From NCBI RefSeq assembly GCF_900119825.1, contig NZ_FPKR01000012.1, positions 62,001 to 126,000 of the forward strand: a stretch of 64,000 bases of DNA, written 5' to 3'. Position 1 is the first letter of the stretch. Every line of letters begins with the position of its first letter. The stretch comes from Chitinimonas taiwanensis DSM 18899 (GTDB lineage: Bacteria > Pseudomonadota > Gammaproteobacteria > Burkholderiales > Chitinimonadaceae). The notes under the pieces are model-generated. The model ran no database searches. It saw only the letters and a program-made list of their open reading frames with translations, and was not told where the DNA came from. The translations under genes and the position numbers were made by a program. This document shows positions 38,241 to 46,624 of this stretch, in pieces.

Positions 38241-38922
38241 AATCCGCCGCGCCCTGCAGCTGAACGGGCGCACCGTGGACTTCACGCTCAAGCGCGCCAG
38301 CCGGCGCAGCGTGGGGCTGAAGATCGGGCCGGACGGCCTGACCGTCAGCGTGCCGCAGCGCTTTCCACTGGCCGAGCTCGACGCCATCCTGCACCAGAAG
38401 GCGAACTGGATCGCCAGCAAACTCGACGCCATGGCCGCCCGCCCCGAGCCGACCGCCTTGGTGGCCGGTGCGCGCATAGACTGGCTGGGCGAGCCGCATG
38501 CGCTGCAAATCGGCTTCAGCCGCGCGCGCGTGGAGGCCGATAGCCTTCAGCTGGTGGCGCACAGCACGGCCGATATTCCCGCCGCGCTGGAAAAACTGAT
38601 GCGGCGCGAGGCGCGCGTGTTCCTGGCCGAGCGCCTGGCGCTCTGGGCCGGCCGGCTGAATCTGCGCTATCACGACTTCAAGCTATCGAGCGCCGGCACG
38701 CGCTGGGGCAGCTGCACCAGCGGCGCGGTCATCCGCCTGAACTGGCGACTGATGCAGGCGCCGCTGCCAGTCATCGACTATGTGGTCATCCATGAGCTTT
38801 GCCATCTAGTCGAGCTTAACCATTCCGAGCGCTTCTGGACCCTGGTGGCCAGCGCCTGCCCCGACTGGCGGCACAAGCGCGCTTGGCTCAAGCAGCACGG
38901 CAGCCGCTATTTTTCCTGGTAG
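38224..38922 (+). CDS. YgjP-type zinc metallopeptidase (DUF45/M48-like)
   Basis: A 232-residue cytoplasmic protein. The zinc motif is HELCH (190-194) with a further ligand candidate His200 in LNHSERFW. The family-typical RWGSC motif lies at 160-164. Substrates are unknown. ATG 38224 lies within the end of plsC (17-base overlap), and a longer open frame upstream is ignored. Its 3' end overlaps the convergent LysR gene by 16 bases. The order glyS-gmhB-plsC-metallopeptidase is common in betaproteobacteria as I recall. Confidence 0.9.
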   Translation: MRSQAEIRRALQLNGRTVDFTLKRASRRSVGLKIGPDGLTVSVPQRFPLAELDAILHQKANWIASKLDAMAARPEPTALVAGARIDWLGEPHALQIGFSRARVEADSLQLVAHSTADIPAALEKLMRREARVFLAERLALWAGRLNLRYHDFKLSSAGTRWGSCTSGAVIRLNWRLMQAPLPVIDYVVIHELCHLVELNHSERFWTLVASACPDWRHKRAWLKQHGSRYFSW

Positions 38923-39833
38923 GCCGGCGTACCGCCGACCAGCTTGAGCGACTTGGCCACCTTGCGCACCGTATCGCAGAACTCAGCCAGCAGCGGGGTG
39001 CTTGCCCCGGCACTCGGGTAGGCCAGCATGTACTGGTAGCGGATATTCGATTCGAACGGCCGCAACACCACGCCATTCGCCTGCCAGATCTGCGCCGCGA
39101 ACGGCTCCACAATCGACACCCCGAAACCATTCGCCACCATCGCATAGCGCGTATGCGCGGTATGGGTGCGCACCAGGTAGTGCGGGCGCACGCCGGCCTT
39201 GTCCAGAATCATCTGTTCCTCGCGGTAGGCCGCACTGCCATCGGGCAGCCAGCCCACCATGGCCAGGCCATCGAGGTCCTTGGGGCGCACCAGGTCGAGC
39301 CGGCTCAGCGGGTGACCAACCGGCATCGCGCACAGCACCGGGGTTTCCAGCAAGGCTTCGGTCTCAATACCCGCCACCGGCGGCAGCGCGAGGCCCAGCG
39401 CCACATCGGCCTTGCGGTCCTGCAGGCGGGCCAGAATCTCGGGCGTGTTCTGCGCATAGATATCGACCGGCACCGTGGGCCGGTAGCGATAGAACTCGCG
39501 CAGCACGGCTGGCAGCAGCACGGTGGACAGCACCGGCAGGCAGGCCACCACCAGGCTCTCCGGCGTGTCCTGGCGTATGGTGTCGGCCACCTGCTTGAGG
39601 CGGGCCAGGCCAAGGAAGTTCTCCTCCACCGCGCGATAGAAACGGATGGCGGCCGGCGTGGGCAGCAGGCGGCCCTTATTGCGGTCAAACAGTGCAAAGC
39701 CGACATCCGACTCCAGATCAGCAATCAGGCGACTGATGGCCGGCTGGGTCACATGCATCTGACGTGCGGCACCCACGCTGCTGCCGGTCTGCATCAGGTA
39801 GCGGAAAGCTTCGATCTGGCGAAAACGCAGCAT
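38907..39833 (-). CDS. LysR-family transcriptional regulator (ArgP/OccR-like)
   Basis: A 308-residue regulator whose N-terminal helix-turn-helix reads LRFRQIEAFRYLMQTGSSVG and HVTQPAISRLIADLE. The effector domain follows; AQNTPEILARLQDRKADVALG resembles LysR proteins that sense amino acids or opines (from memory). The start at 39833 gives the usual LysR beginning; ATG 39854 would add 7 residues. Upstream is a 448-base gap; the likely target gene is not evident because no divergent gene starts nearby. Confidence 0.9.
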   Translation of the reverse strand: MLRFRQIEAFRYLMQTGSSVGAARQMHVTQPAISRLIADLESDVGFALFDRNKGRLLPTPAAIRFYRAVEENFLGLARLKQVADTIRQDTPESLVVACLPVLSTVLLPAVLREFYRYRPTVPVDIYAQNTPEILARLQDRKADVALGLALPPVAGIETEALLETPVLCAMPVGHPLSRLDLVRPKDLDGLAMVGWLPDGSAAYREEQMILDKAGVRPHYLVRTHTAHTRYAMVANGFGVSIVEPFAAQIWQANGVVLRPFESNIRYQYMLAYPSAGASTPLLAEFCDTVRKVAKSLKLVGGTPAYQEK

Positions 39834-40109
39834 ATAGGCCCCAAGGTGGCGCATCAGCCCAAGCGGGCAAGGCAGGCATGGTAAGCCTGTAGTGGACTAC
39901 ATAACAAATACGCATACCTGATATACAAATATGAGTAGATACAATGAAGCGGCTTTGGAATACTGCGCCCCAATGCTGCACCGGGCCCTCAACCCATGAT
40001 CGTGCCGGCATGGAATGCTGACTGCATAGACCCCGTCATCCACTGGGTCGCATGGCGCAAACCATCCCGCACAGGGTGAACACTCCCAGCAACATTGCAT
40101 TCCGTTCCT

Positions 40110-40158
40110 GCCTCCCACAAGGCGACCGGCACGGATACGGCCTCCCACAAGGCGGCCG
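40110..40158. repeat. Two direct copies of GCCTCCCACAAGGCG
   Basis: The 15-base unit occurs at 40110-40124 and 40140-40154, 30 bases apart, followed by ACCG and GCCG respectively. On the other strand it reads CGCCTTGTGGGAGGC, which resembles the core of REP-like elements of gammaproteobacteria (from memory). No mobile element is attached. Confidence 0.65.
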
Positions 40159-40253
40159 TAGCCCCTCCCCGCGCACTACCACTTCCACCTCCCCCATTCC
40201 GTTCCGCAGGGCCGCAAGCCAGGCGCGCATACGCACGTCCAGCTCATCCTGGC

Positions 40254-40281
40254 AAAGAAAAAGCCGCGCTAAGCGCGGCTT
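40254..40281 (-). terminator. Terminator of pyrC
   Basis: A perfect 9-pair stem AAGCCGCGC/GCGCGGCTT around TAA, followed on the - strand by TTTCTTT. It lies 21 bases beyond the pyrC stop codon. Confidence 0.88.
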
Positions 40282-40302
40282 GTTGAGCGAGATAGCGCGT
40301 GC

Positions 40303-41340
40303 TCAGTCCTGCAGGCGCCAGGCCACCGTTTCGCCCGCGCGCAAGGGCACAAGCGTGTCGCTGCCCACATAGGGCAGCTCGACCGCCACCGGCGTGCTTT
40401 CCTTGATCAGCGTGATCGTGTCCGGATTGGCCGGCAGGCCATAGAACAGCGGGCCGAAACGGCTGGCAAAGCCTTCCAGCTTGTCCAGCGCCCCCACGCT
40501 ATCGAAGGCCTCGGCATACAGCTCGATGCCGTTATTCGCCGTGTACATGCCGGCGCAGCCACAGGCCGCTTCCTTGGTGGACTTGCCATGTGGCGCGCTA
40601 TCGGTGCCGAGAAAGAATTTCGGGCTGCCGCTGACCGCCATCTCCAGCAGGGCCTGGCGGTGTACCTCGCGCTTGAGCACCGGCAGGCAGTAGTGGTGCG
40701 GGCGGATACCGCCCTGGAACAGCGCATTGCGGTTCATCAGCAGATGGTGGGCGGTCAGGGTGGCCGCCACATTGGCGCCGGCGCTCCACACAAACTGCGC
40801 GGCCTGCTGGGTGGTGATGTGTTCGAACACCACTTTCAAATCGGGCAGCTGCTCAAGCAGCGGCTTCATCACCTGCTCGATGAACACCGCCTCGCGGTCG
40901 AACACGTCCACATTCGGGTCGGTCACTTCGCCATGCACGAGCAGCGGCACACCGAGCTCGGCCATAGCGGCCAGCGTGGGCATGGCCTTCTTGATATCGG
41001 TGAGGCCGGCATCGGAATTGGTGGTGGCGCCGGCCGGGTAGAGCTTGACCGCCTTCACGAAGCCGCTGTCCTTGATACGGGCAATCTCCTCGGGCGGGGT
41101 CACGTCGGTCAGGTAGAGCGTCATCAGCGGCTCGAAGCGCATGCCGGCTGGAATGGCCGCCAGGATGCGCTCGCGGTAAGCCGCGGCATCGGCCACCGTA
41201 CGTACCGGCGGCTTCAGATTCGGCATCACGATGGCGCGGCCGAAGCGGCGTGCGGTATCGGGCAGTACTGCCTTCAGCGCCTCGCCATCGCGCAGGTGCA
41301 GATGCCAGTCGTCGGGGCGGATCAGGGTGATTTGGGTCAT
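40303..41340 (-). CDS. pyrC: Dihydroorotase PyrC
   Basis: A 345-residue type II dihydroorotase that cyclises carbamoyl-aspartate in pyrimidine synthesis. The metal-binding pair is HLH (His13, His15) in [26 protein letters not shown] carries the carbamylated lysine. LLVHGEV, FEHITT and GTDSAPH supply the remaining histidines and the catalytic aspartate. It has a normal length. The GNAT gene lies 30 bases upstream on the same strand, and a clear terminator follows the stop. Confidence 0.97.
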   Translation of the reverse strand: MTQITLIRPDDWHLHLRDGEALKAVLPDTARRFGRAIVMPNLKPPVRTVADAAAYRERILAAIPAGMRFEPLMTLYLTDVTPPEEIARIKDSGFVKAVKLYPAGATTNSDAGLTDIKKAMPTLAAMAELGVPLLVHGEVTDPNVDVFDREAVFIEQVMKPLLEQLPDLKVVFEHITTQQAAQFVWSAGANVAATLTAHHLLMNRNALFQGGIRPHHYCLPVLKREVHRQALLEMAVSGSPKFFLGTDSAPHGKSTKEAACGCAGMYTANNGIELYAEAFDSVGALDKLEGFASRFGPLFYGLPANPDTITLIKESTPVAVELPYVGSDTLVPLRAGETVAWRLQD

Positions 41341-41370
41341 GGGAAGCGTCCGGGGCTAGGGGAAGTGAGG

Positions 41371-41823
41371 TTAAAGACCGGTCAGCAGCGCGTGCTCGCG
41401 CAGGCGGGCGACCGGCAGTATCAGTTCCACGCCGCGCGCATTCTGCCGGCCCGGCACAAAGCCGAGCTTGCGGTGAAAGGCGAGCGAGCGGGTATTGCTG
41501 TGATAGACGTGGCTGCGCAGCTCCTGGATGCCGTGCGCCTGCACACGCAGCCACAGCTGCTGCAAGAGGGCGCGCAGCACGCCGCCATTGCGGTGGGCGG
41601 GATGGGTGTTGAAGGCGGTGACCAGCCAGTAACCATCCTGCGGGCGCAGCATGCTATAGGCCTGCAGCAAGGCGCCCTGACGCACCTCGACCACCTCACC
41701 GAGCGCCAGTGCCTCGCGCAGGCGCGCGGCCTGCTCAGCCGGGTCGAGCTGATCGCCAGCCGCCTCGGTATGCGCACGCAAGGTCAGCAGGTCGAGCGCC
41801 AGGTAGTCGTCCAAGGCGGCCAT
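41371..41823 (-). CDS. GNAT-family N-acetyltransferase
   Basis: A 150-residue protein with the GNAT fold. HPAHRNGGVLRALLQQLW is the acetyl-CoA pyrophosphate-binding region, and NTRSLAFHRKLGFVPGR is the C-terminal motif. Substrate unknown. It starts at ATG 41823, 2 bases after the stop of the TusA-like gene, and probably forms a transcript with it and pyrC. Composition is like its neighbours. Confidence 0.85.
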   Translation of the reverse strand: MAALDDYLALDLLTLRAHTEAAGDQLDPAEQAARLREALALGEVVEVRQGALLQAYSMLRPQDGYWLVTAFNTHPAHRNGGVLRALLQQLWLRVQAHGIQELRSHVYHSNTRSLAFHRKLGFVPGRQNARGVELILPVARLREHALLTGL

Positions 41824-41825
41824 GC

Positions 41826-42062
41826 TCAGCGCCGGGTAATCCAGAACAGGAACTTGCCGTCCTGCACCGCATAGTGGCTGAGCGCATGGCCGGTCTGGCG
41901 GCAGAAGGCCTCGAAATCGCTGGGCGTGCCGGGGTCGGTACAGATCAGCTGCAGCACGGTGCCGCTGGGCAGATCGGCCAACGCCTTCTTGGCGCGCAGA
42001 ATCGGCAAGGGGCAGTTCAGGCCGGACAGGTCAACGGTCAGGTTCGCGTCGGGTGCGCTCAT
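41826..42062 (-). CDS. TusA-family sulfurtransferase-like protein
   Basis: A 78-residue protein with the SirA/TusA signature NCPLPILRAKKAL, in which Cys17 of the CPxP motif would carry a persulfide. Members pass sulfur to tRNA thiolation or other sulfur pathways; which role applies here is unknown. The start at 42062 gives the normal family length; the longer open frame upstream is ignored. It is divergent from pip across 127 bases. Confidence 0.88.
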   Translation of the reverse strand: MSAPDANLTVDLSGLNCPLPILRAKKALADLPSGTVLQLICTDPGTPSDFEAFCRQTGHALSHYAVQDGKFLFWITRR

Positions 42063-42189
42063 GGTGGACTCGCAAGCTGGGAATGGCGGCATTTTACCCG
42101 CCGGCCGGCGCGCGGTCGCGCACCGTGCGTTGGCCGTGTGCACCAGCCAGCCGTATCATGCCGGCTTAGCCAAGACGGAAACCACGTCC

Positions 42190-43146
42190 ATGACCGAACG
42201 CAGCGAACTCTATCCCGCCATCGAACCGCACCGCAGCGGCATGCTGCCCATCGATGCGATCCACACCCTGTACTGGGAAGAATCGGGCAACCCGCAGGGC
42301 GTGCCAGTGCTCTTCCTGCATGGCGGCCCAGGCGCCGGTGCCAGCCCCAAGCACCGCCAGTTCTTCGACCCCGCCTACTACCGCATCATCATCTTCGATC
42401 AGCGTGGCGCCGGCCGCTCCACCCCGCTGGGCGAGCTGCGCGACAACAGCACCCAGCACCTGATCGCCGATATCGAATACCTGCGCGAGCTGCTCGGCGT
42501 GGAGCGCTGGCTGGTTTTCGGCGGCTCCTGGGGCTCCACGCTGGCACTCGCTTATGGTGAGGCCCATCCCGAGCGCTGCCTCGGCTTCGTGCTGCGCGGC
42601 ATCTTCTTGTGCCGGCTGTGGGAAATCGACTGGTTCATGCGCGGCATGCGCCAGTTCTTCCCGGAAGCCTGGCAGCGCTTCGCCGGCTATCTGCCCGAAG
42701 CCGAGCGCGACAATCTGCTCGGTCACTTCCACACCCGCTTGAATGACCCCGACCCGGCCGTGCATATGCCGGCCGCCAAGGTGTGGAGCGTGTACGAGGG
42801 CGAGTGCGCGACCCTGCAACCCGACCCGGCCGTGCAGGCCAATTACGGCGCCGATGGCGTGGCGCTGGGCGTGGGGCGCATCGAGGCGCATTACTTCGTC
42901 AACCGCATCTTCCTGCCCGAAAACGATCTGCTCGCCAATGTGGGCAAGATCGCCCATCTGCCGATGATCACCATCCAGGGCCGCTACGATGTGCTGTGCC
43001 CGCCGGTGTCGGCCTGGGAGTTACACCAGGCTTGGCCCGGTTCCAGCCTGGAAATCGTGCCGGACGCTGGCCACTCGGCCTGGGAGCCGGGCATCACGCG
43101 CGGCCTGGTGCGCGCCTGCGAGCGCATGAAGACCCTGCTGGCCTGA
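42190..43146 (+). CDS. pip: Proline iminopeptidase
   Basis: A 318-residue alpha/beta-hydrolase that removes N-terminal proline from peptides (family S33). HGGPGAG is the oxyanion region, and DQRGAGRSTP follows. GGSWGSTLAL carries the nucleophile Ser113. GRYDVLCPP supplies the aspartate and DAGHSAWEP the histidine. ATG at 42190 gives the standard N-terminus; the open frame extends upstream without family resemblance. A strong terminator follows. Confidence 0.95.
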   Translation: MTERSELYPAIEPHRSGMLPIDAIHTLYWEESGNPQGVPVLFLHGGPGAGASPKHRQFFDPAYYRIIIFDQRGAGRSTPLGELRDNSTQHLIADIEYLRELLGVERWLVFGGSWGSTLALAYGEAHPERCLGFVLRGIFLCRLWEIDWFMRGMRQFFPEAWQRFAGYLPEAERDNLLGHFHTRLNDPDPAVHMPAAKVWSVYEGECATLQPDPAVQANYGADGVALGVGRIEAHYFVNRIFLPENDLLANVGKIAHLPMITIQGRYDVLCPPVSAWELHQAWPGSSLEIVPDAGHSAWEPGITRGLVRACERMKTLLA

Positions 43147-43159
43147 GCGGAGCCCCAGC

Positions 43160-43193
43160 AAACAAAAGGCCGGCAATCGCCGGCCTTTTGTTT
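43160..43193. terminator. Bidirectional terminator after pip
   Basis: A perfect 15-pair stem (43160-43174 with 43179-43193) around AATC, with A-rich and T-rich flanks. It sits between the converging pip and DUF1501 genes. Confidence 0.93.
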
Positions 43194-43208
43194 TGCGGTA
43201 GCGTGCAA

Positions 43209-44660
43209 TCAGACGCGCATAAAGCCCAGATCGCGTTCCGAGCCAAAGTTGACCAGGCGCGGGAAGACATCGTTGATCTGGCTCTCGCTCAGCCCGAACC
43301 AGCGCGCCAGCGTGGCCGCGTACTGCTCGACCGACAGGGCCGGTAAGAGACGGCCCGAGCCGACATCGTCGCTGGTGTTCACGCCGATGGTCGGGAAGCG
43401 GCCGTACACATCGCCGCCATTCACCGCGCCGCCGAATACGAAGTGGTGTGCGCCCCAGCCGTGGTCGCTGCCATCGCCATTGCTGGACAGCGTGCGCCCG
43501 AAGTCCGAGGCGGTGAAGGTGGTGACCATATTGCGCATGCCCAGGCTTTCCAGCACGCCATCGAAGTAATTGATCGCATGGTCAATGCGCGCATACAGAT
43601 CGTTCAGGGTGTTGTTCAGATTATCGTGGGTATCGAAGCCGCCGATATTCACGAAGAACACCTGCCGGCGCATGCCGAGTGCGCTGGCACCACCCATCAT
43701 GCGCGCCACGGTCTGGAACTGGTTAGCCAGGCCATTATCGATATTGTTGCCGGTGGCGGGATTGACCACCACGGCCGGGTCGGGAATGCCGTTCGGCGCG
43801 CTGGTGGCGTTGTAGCGTGGCAGCATATTGGTGCTGAGCACCGCCTGCAGATCAATGGCACGGTTGGTGATGGCCGCTTGTTCGGCTTCGAACATGTGGC
43901 TGCGCCCACCGGTCAGGATGCGGCGCAAGGCAGCGGAACCGGCCGCCGAACCGTATAGATTGCTGTTCAAGCCATTGATAGCCACCGCGCCGCTGCTGGT
44001 GACCTGGTACTGGATGGCGGAATTCGCATTCAGCAAGGTGGCTTTGCCGCTGGTCGATACCGCGGTCAGCAATGGCGTGCCATTCATGCTCATCAAGAGA
44101 TCGGCCATGCGTCCACCCCAGCCGGTCAGCGCGCCCTCGGGGGCAAAGGCTTGCCAGGTCGACTGCTGGTCATTGTGCGAGAACAGATTGGGCGGGGTGG
44201 GCACCGAGCGTGCCGTCCATTGCGCCTTGTTCAAGGGTGCGAGCAAGGGGCCCACATTGGCGATCACCGCGGCGCGCTGTGCCGCGAACAGGTTCTGGAT
44301 ATTGACCATGCGCGGGTGCAGGGCAAAGCTGCGCCCGGCGTTCTTGGCCTGGGCATCGCGCGCGCTGATCGGCAGCAGGATGTTCTGCGCCATGGCGATG
44401 GAGCCGGCGTCGGCCGTCGAACGCACCTGGGTATAGCTGGCAAAGGAAGTCGGGTCCGTGGCCAGCACCATATTGTGGGTATCGTTGCCGCCCGACATGA
44501 ACAAGCAGACCAGGGCCTTGTAATCGGCCGGTGCATTGGCGGCCGCTGCGGCCGACATGGTGGCCAGATTCATCAGGAAAGGCGCACCACCGACACCGGC
44601 CAGCGAGAGGGCGGAGCTGGCGCGCAGGAATTCGCGACGTGAGGCATTGAACGGTTTCAT
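43209..44660 (-). CDS. DUF1501 family exported protein
   Basis: A 483-residue protein with a twin-arginine signal (SRREFLRASSALSLAG), so it is probably folded before export. LVCLFMSGGNDTHNMV is the usual start of DUF1501 proteins, which belong to the alkaline-phosphatase-like/sulfatase superfamily by fold. TFTASDFGRT and DHGWGAHHFVFGGAV are the conserved C-terminal blocks. Function unknown. It lies 10 bases downstream of a DUF1800 gene, the usual partner. Confidence 0.92.
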   Translation of the reverse strand: MKPFNASRREFLRASSALSLAGVGGAPFLMNLATMSAAAAANAPADYKALVCLFMSGGNDTHNMVLATDPTSFASYTQVRSTADAGSIAMAQNILLPISARDAQAKNAGRSFALHPRMVNIQNLFAAQRAAVIANVGPLLAPLNKAQWTARSVPTPPNLFSHNDQQSTWQAFAPEGALTGWGGRMADLLMSMNGTPLLTAVSTSGKATLLNANSAIQYQVTSSGAVAINGLNSNLYGSAAGSAALRRILTGGRSHMFEAEQAAITNRAIDLQAVLSTNMLPRYNATSAPNGIPDPAVVVNPATGNNIDNGLANQFQTVARMMGGASALGMRRQVFFVNIGGFDTHDNLNNTLNDLYARIDHAINYFDGVLESLGMRNMVTTFTASDFGRTLSSNGDGSDHGWGAHHFVFGGAVNGGDVYGRFPTIGVNTSDDVGSGRLLPALSVEQYAATLARWFGLSESQINDVFPRLVNFGSERDLGFMRV

Positions 44661-44670
44661 GCGGGGCTCC

Positions 44671-46404
44671 TTACTTCTGCACCAGGTATTCGGGCGAAGC
44701 CATGGTCAGGAAAATGGCGGTATACACGCGGTTCTTGCGCGCATTGTCCACATTGGTCGTGCTGCCATCGGCAGCCGGTTTGGGAATGCTGATCGCGGCA
44801 ATCGCATTGATGATTTCGTCACGCGTAGCCGCGCTGAGCTGACCATGCGTGAGCAGCAGATCAACCCGCGCCTGCAGCTTGGCAGCGTCATCGGCCAGGG
44901 CGATCTCGGCCGCGTAATTGGGCAGAACATCGCGACCGCTACCGGTGCCATTGCGTATCGCGTCATTCATGAAGTTCAGATAGCCGACCACCGAGGCTTC
45001 ATTGGTGATCTGCAACTCGGGCGCCACCAGGCCAGCGTTGCCGATGGCCGTACCGCCCGGCACATAGCCGGGGCGGAAGAAATTGAACACCGAGGGCGAG
45101 AACAGCGGCGTTTGCGCAAGCTGCGAAATCGGGTTGTTCAGATTCTGAATCATGAAAGTGCCCGACTTGGAGGTCGCGTTGAACGCGCGTGCCCAGTGGG
45201 CAAGACGGATCACCGGCTCACGTAGCTTGCCGAACTGCGTGCTGCTGGCGAGGTTGGCATCGCGCGCCTCGTTATCCAGCAACACCGCGCGGATCACCGC
45301 CTTCATATCGCCGCGCACGCCACTGCCGTTATTGGCAAAGGCCGCCGCCACGCGCTGCACATAGGCGGGGGACGGGTTGCTGGTCACCAGGCGCTGAATC
45401 AGCTGGCGGCCGACAAAGGGTCCGACATTCGGATGATTGAACAGCGTGTCCAGCGCCAGCTTCAGATCGGCCTGCATATCGGCCACCGTTGCCGTGCTGC
45501 GCGCCGCAATCGTCACGCCCAGGAATTTCTTTTCCGATACCGAGGCATAGTTCGGGTAGGCCTGCAGGGGCAGGATGTCGCGATTCGGGTCGGGCGTGCC
45601 GCCACCAAAACGGCTATTGCTATTGTCCGGTCCACCCCAGCTCCAACCGGTAAACACCTTGGCCAGGCCGGTCACATCCTCATTGGTGTAGGTCGGAATC
45701 GGATTGCCACTGCCATCGCGCTTGAGCGTGCCATCCGGGTTGAGCTGGTGCAGGCCGATGGTGAACAGCTGCATGATCTCGCGCGCATAGTTTTCATCCG
45801 GCACGCGGGTGGCCGATTCCTTGCGGTTGGCCATATAGGTCAGGTACAGCGCCATGCCCGGATGCAGGGTCACATCATTGAGCAGTTGGCGGAAGTTGCC
45901 GAAGCTATGCGTCTGCAGCACATCGTAGTAGCCGGCCACGGTGCGCGGGCGCCCGCCCAGCGAATCGCCGGCGGCGGAAATCACCAGAATCTGCGACAGG
46001 GCGAATGCCACCCGGGCACGCAGCTGGTCCTCACCGGCAATCGCCTGCTTCCAATAGGCCTCCCAGACATCGTTGGTATTGACCGAACCGGTGCCGGCTG
46101 CCGCGTAATCGGCAATCGTCCTGTCGATATGGGCCTTGAAGGGGCTCAGTGGCTTACTGAACTGCTCGTCCAGCCAACGCGCATAGCCGACGCTGGCCAG
46201 ATGGTTGATGCTGGCCTCATTGGCACCATAGGTCGATTGGCTCAGAAAGCGGGCGGCTTCGGTCTTGCTAACCGGCGCCGCCGGCTGCTGCGGACCGGCA
46301 TCGTTCTCGCTTCCGCCACCTCCACCGCCGCAGGCAGCCAGGGTCAATGCCAGGGCCAGCAGCGAGGCCAGCTTGCGCGCCGGGCGCAGAAATGCGGGAT
46401 TCAT
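44671..46404 (-). CDS. DUF1800 family lipoprotein
   Basis: A 577-residue protein with a lipoprotein signal: LALALTLAAC with Cys25, followed by six glycines. The body matches DUF1800: AARFLSQSTYGANEA near the start, ENYAREIMQLFTIGL in the middle, KVFTGWSW, and LREPVIRLAHWARAF further on. Function unknown. ATG 46404 has CTGGAG 8 bases upstream; upstream in-frame ATGs lack this. It precedes and probably shares a transcript with the DUF1501 gene. Confidence 0.92.
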   Translation of the reverse strand: MNPAFLRPARKLASLLALALTLAACGGGGGGSENDAGPQQPAAPVSKTEAARFLSQSTYGANEASINHLASVGYARWLDEQFSKPLSPFKAHIDRTIADYAAAGTGSVNTNDVWEAYWKQAIAGEDQLRARVAFALSQILVISAAGDSLGGRPRTVAGYYDVLQTHSFGNFRQLLNDVTLHPGMALYLTYMANRKESATRVPDENYAREIMQLFTIGLHQLNPDGTLKRDGSGNPIPTYTNEDVTGLAKVFTGWSWGGPDNSNSRFGGGTPDPNRDILPLQAYPNYASVSEKKFLGVTIAARSTATVADMQADLKLALDTLFNHPNVGPFVGRQLIQRLVTSNPSPAYVQRVAAAFANNGSGVRGDMKAVIRAVLLDNEARDANLASSTQFGKLREPVIRLAHWARAFNATSKSGTFMIQNLNNPISQLAQTPLFSPSVFNFFRPGYVPGGTAIGNAGLVAPELQITNEASVVGYLNFMNDAIRNGTGSGRDVLPNYAAEIALADDAAKLQARVDLLLTHGQLSAATRDEIINAIAAISIPKPAADGSTTNVDNARKNRVYTAIFLTMASPEYLVQK

Positions 46405-46624
46405 CACACAGCTCCAGGAATAGAAGTTCGCCGCGAGCACAGCAGCTTTCATGCCATAGGCATTTCTGGCTACCCTGCCCGCGCACTGCGCCGCGAGGTG
46501 ACGCTCAGGGGCAGTTTCTGGCCCTAGAGCGGCAGCACTAGCCGGTCGGTACGGGTGGACAGTTGCGGGCCGGGCCGTGAAGCCGTACCGCAAGTGCGGC
46601 GTGCAGTTCAGGCAGAATCCCCCC

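Larger units (their letters stand above)
39855..40302. other. 448-base gap between LysR and pyrC
   Basis: The part near LysR (about 39895-39960) is AT-rich, with ATACGCATACC, GATATACAAATATG and similar text. It probably holds the promoter and operator of the LysR gene. The middle is GC-rich and holds a pair of direct repeats (40110-40158). The end carries the pyrC terminator. No gene with a credible ribosome-binding site was seen on either strand. Confidence 0.6.

Noticed and set aside
40052-40372. A 106-codon + strand frame between LysR and pyrC
   Set aside because: It crosses the direct repeats and the pyrC terminator and enters pyrC antisense.
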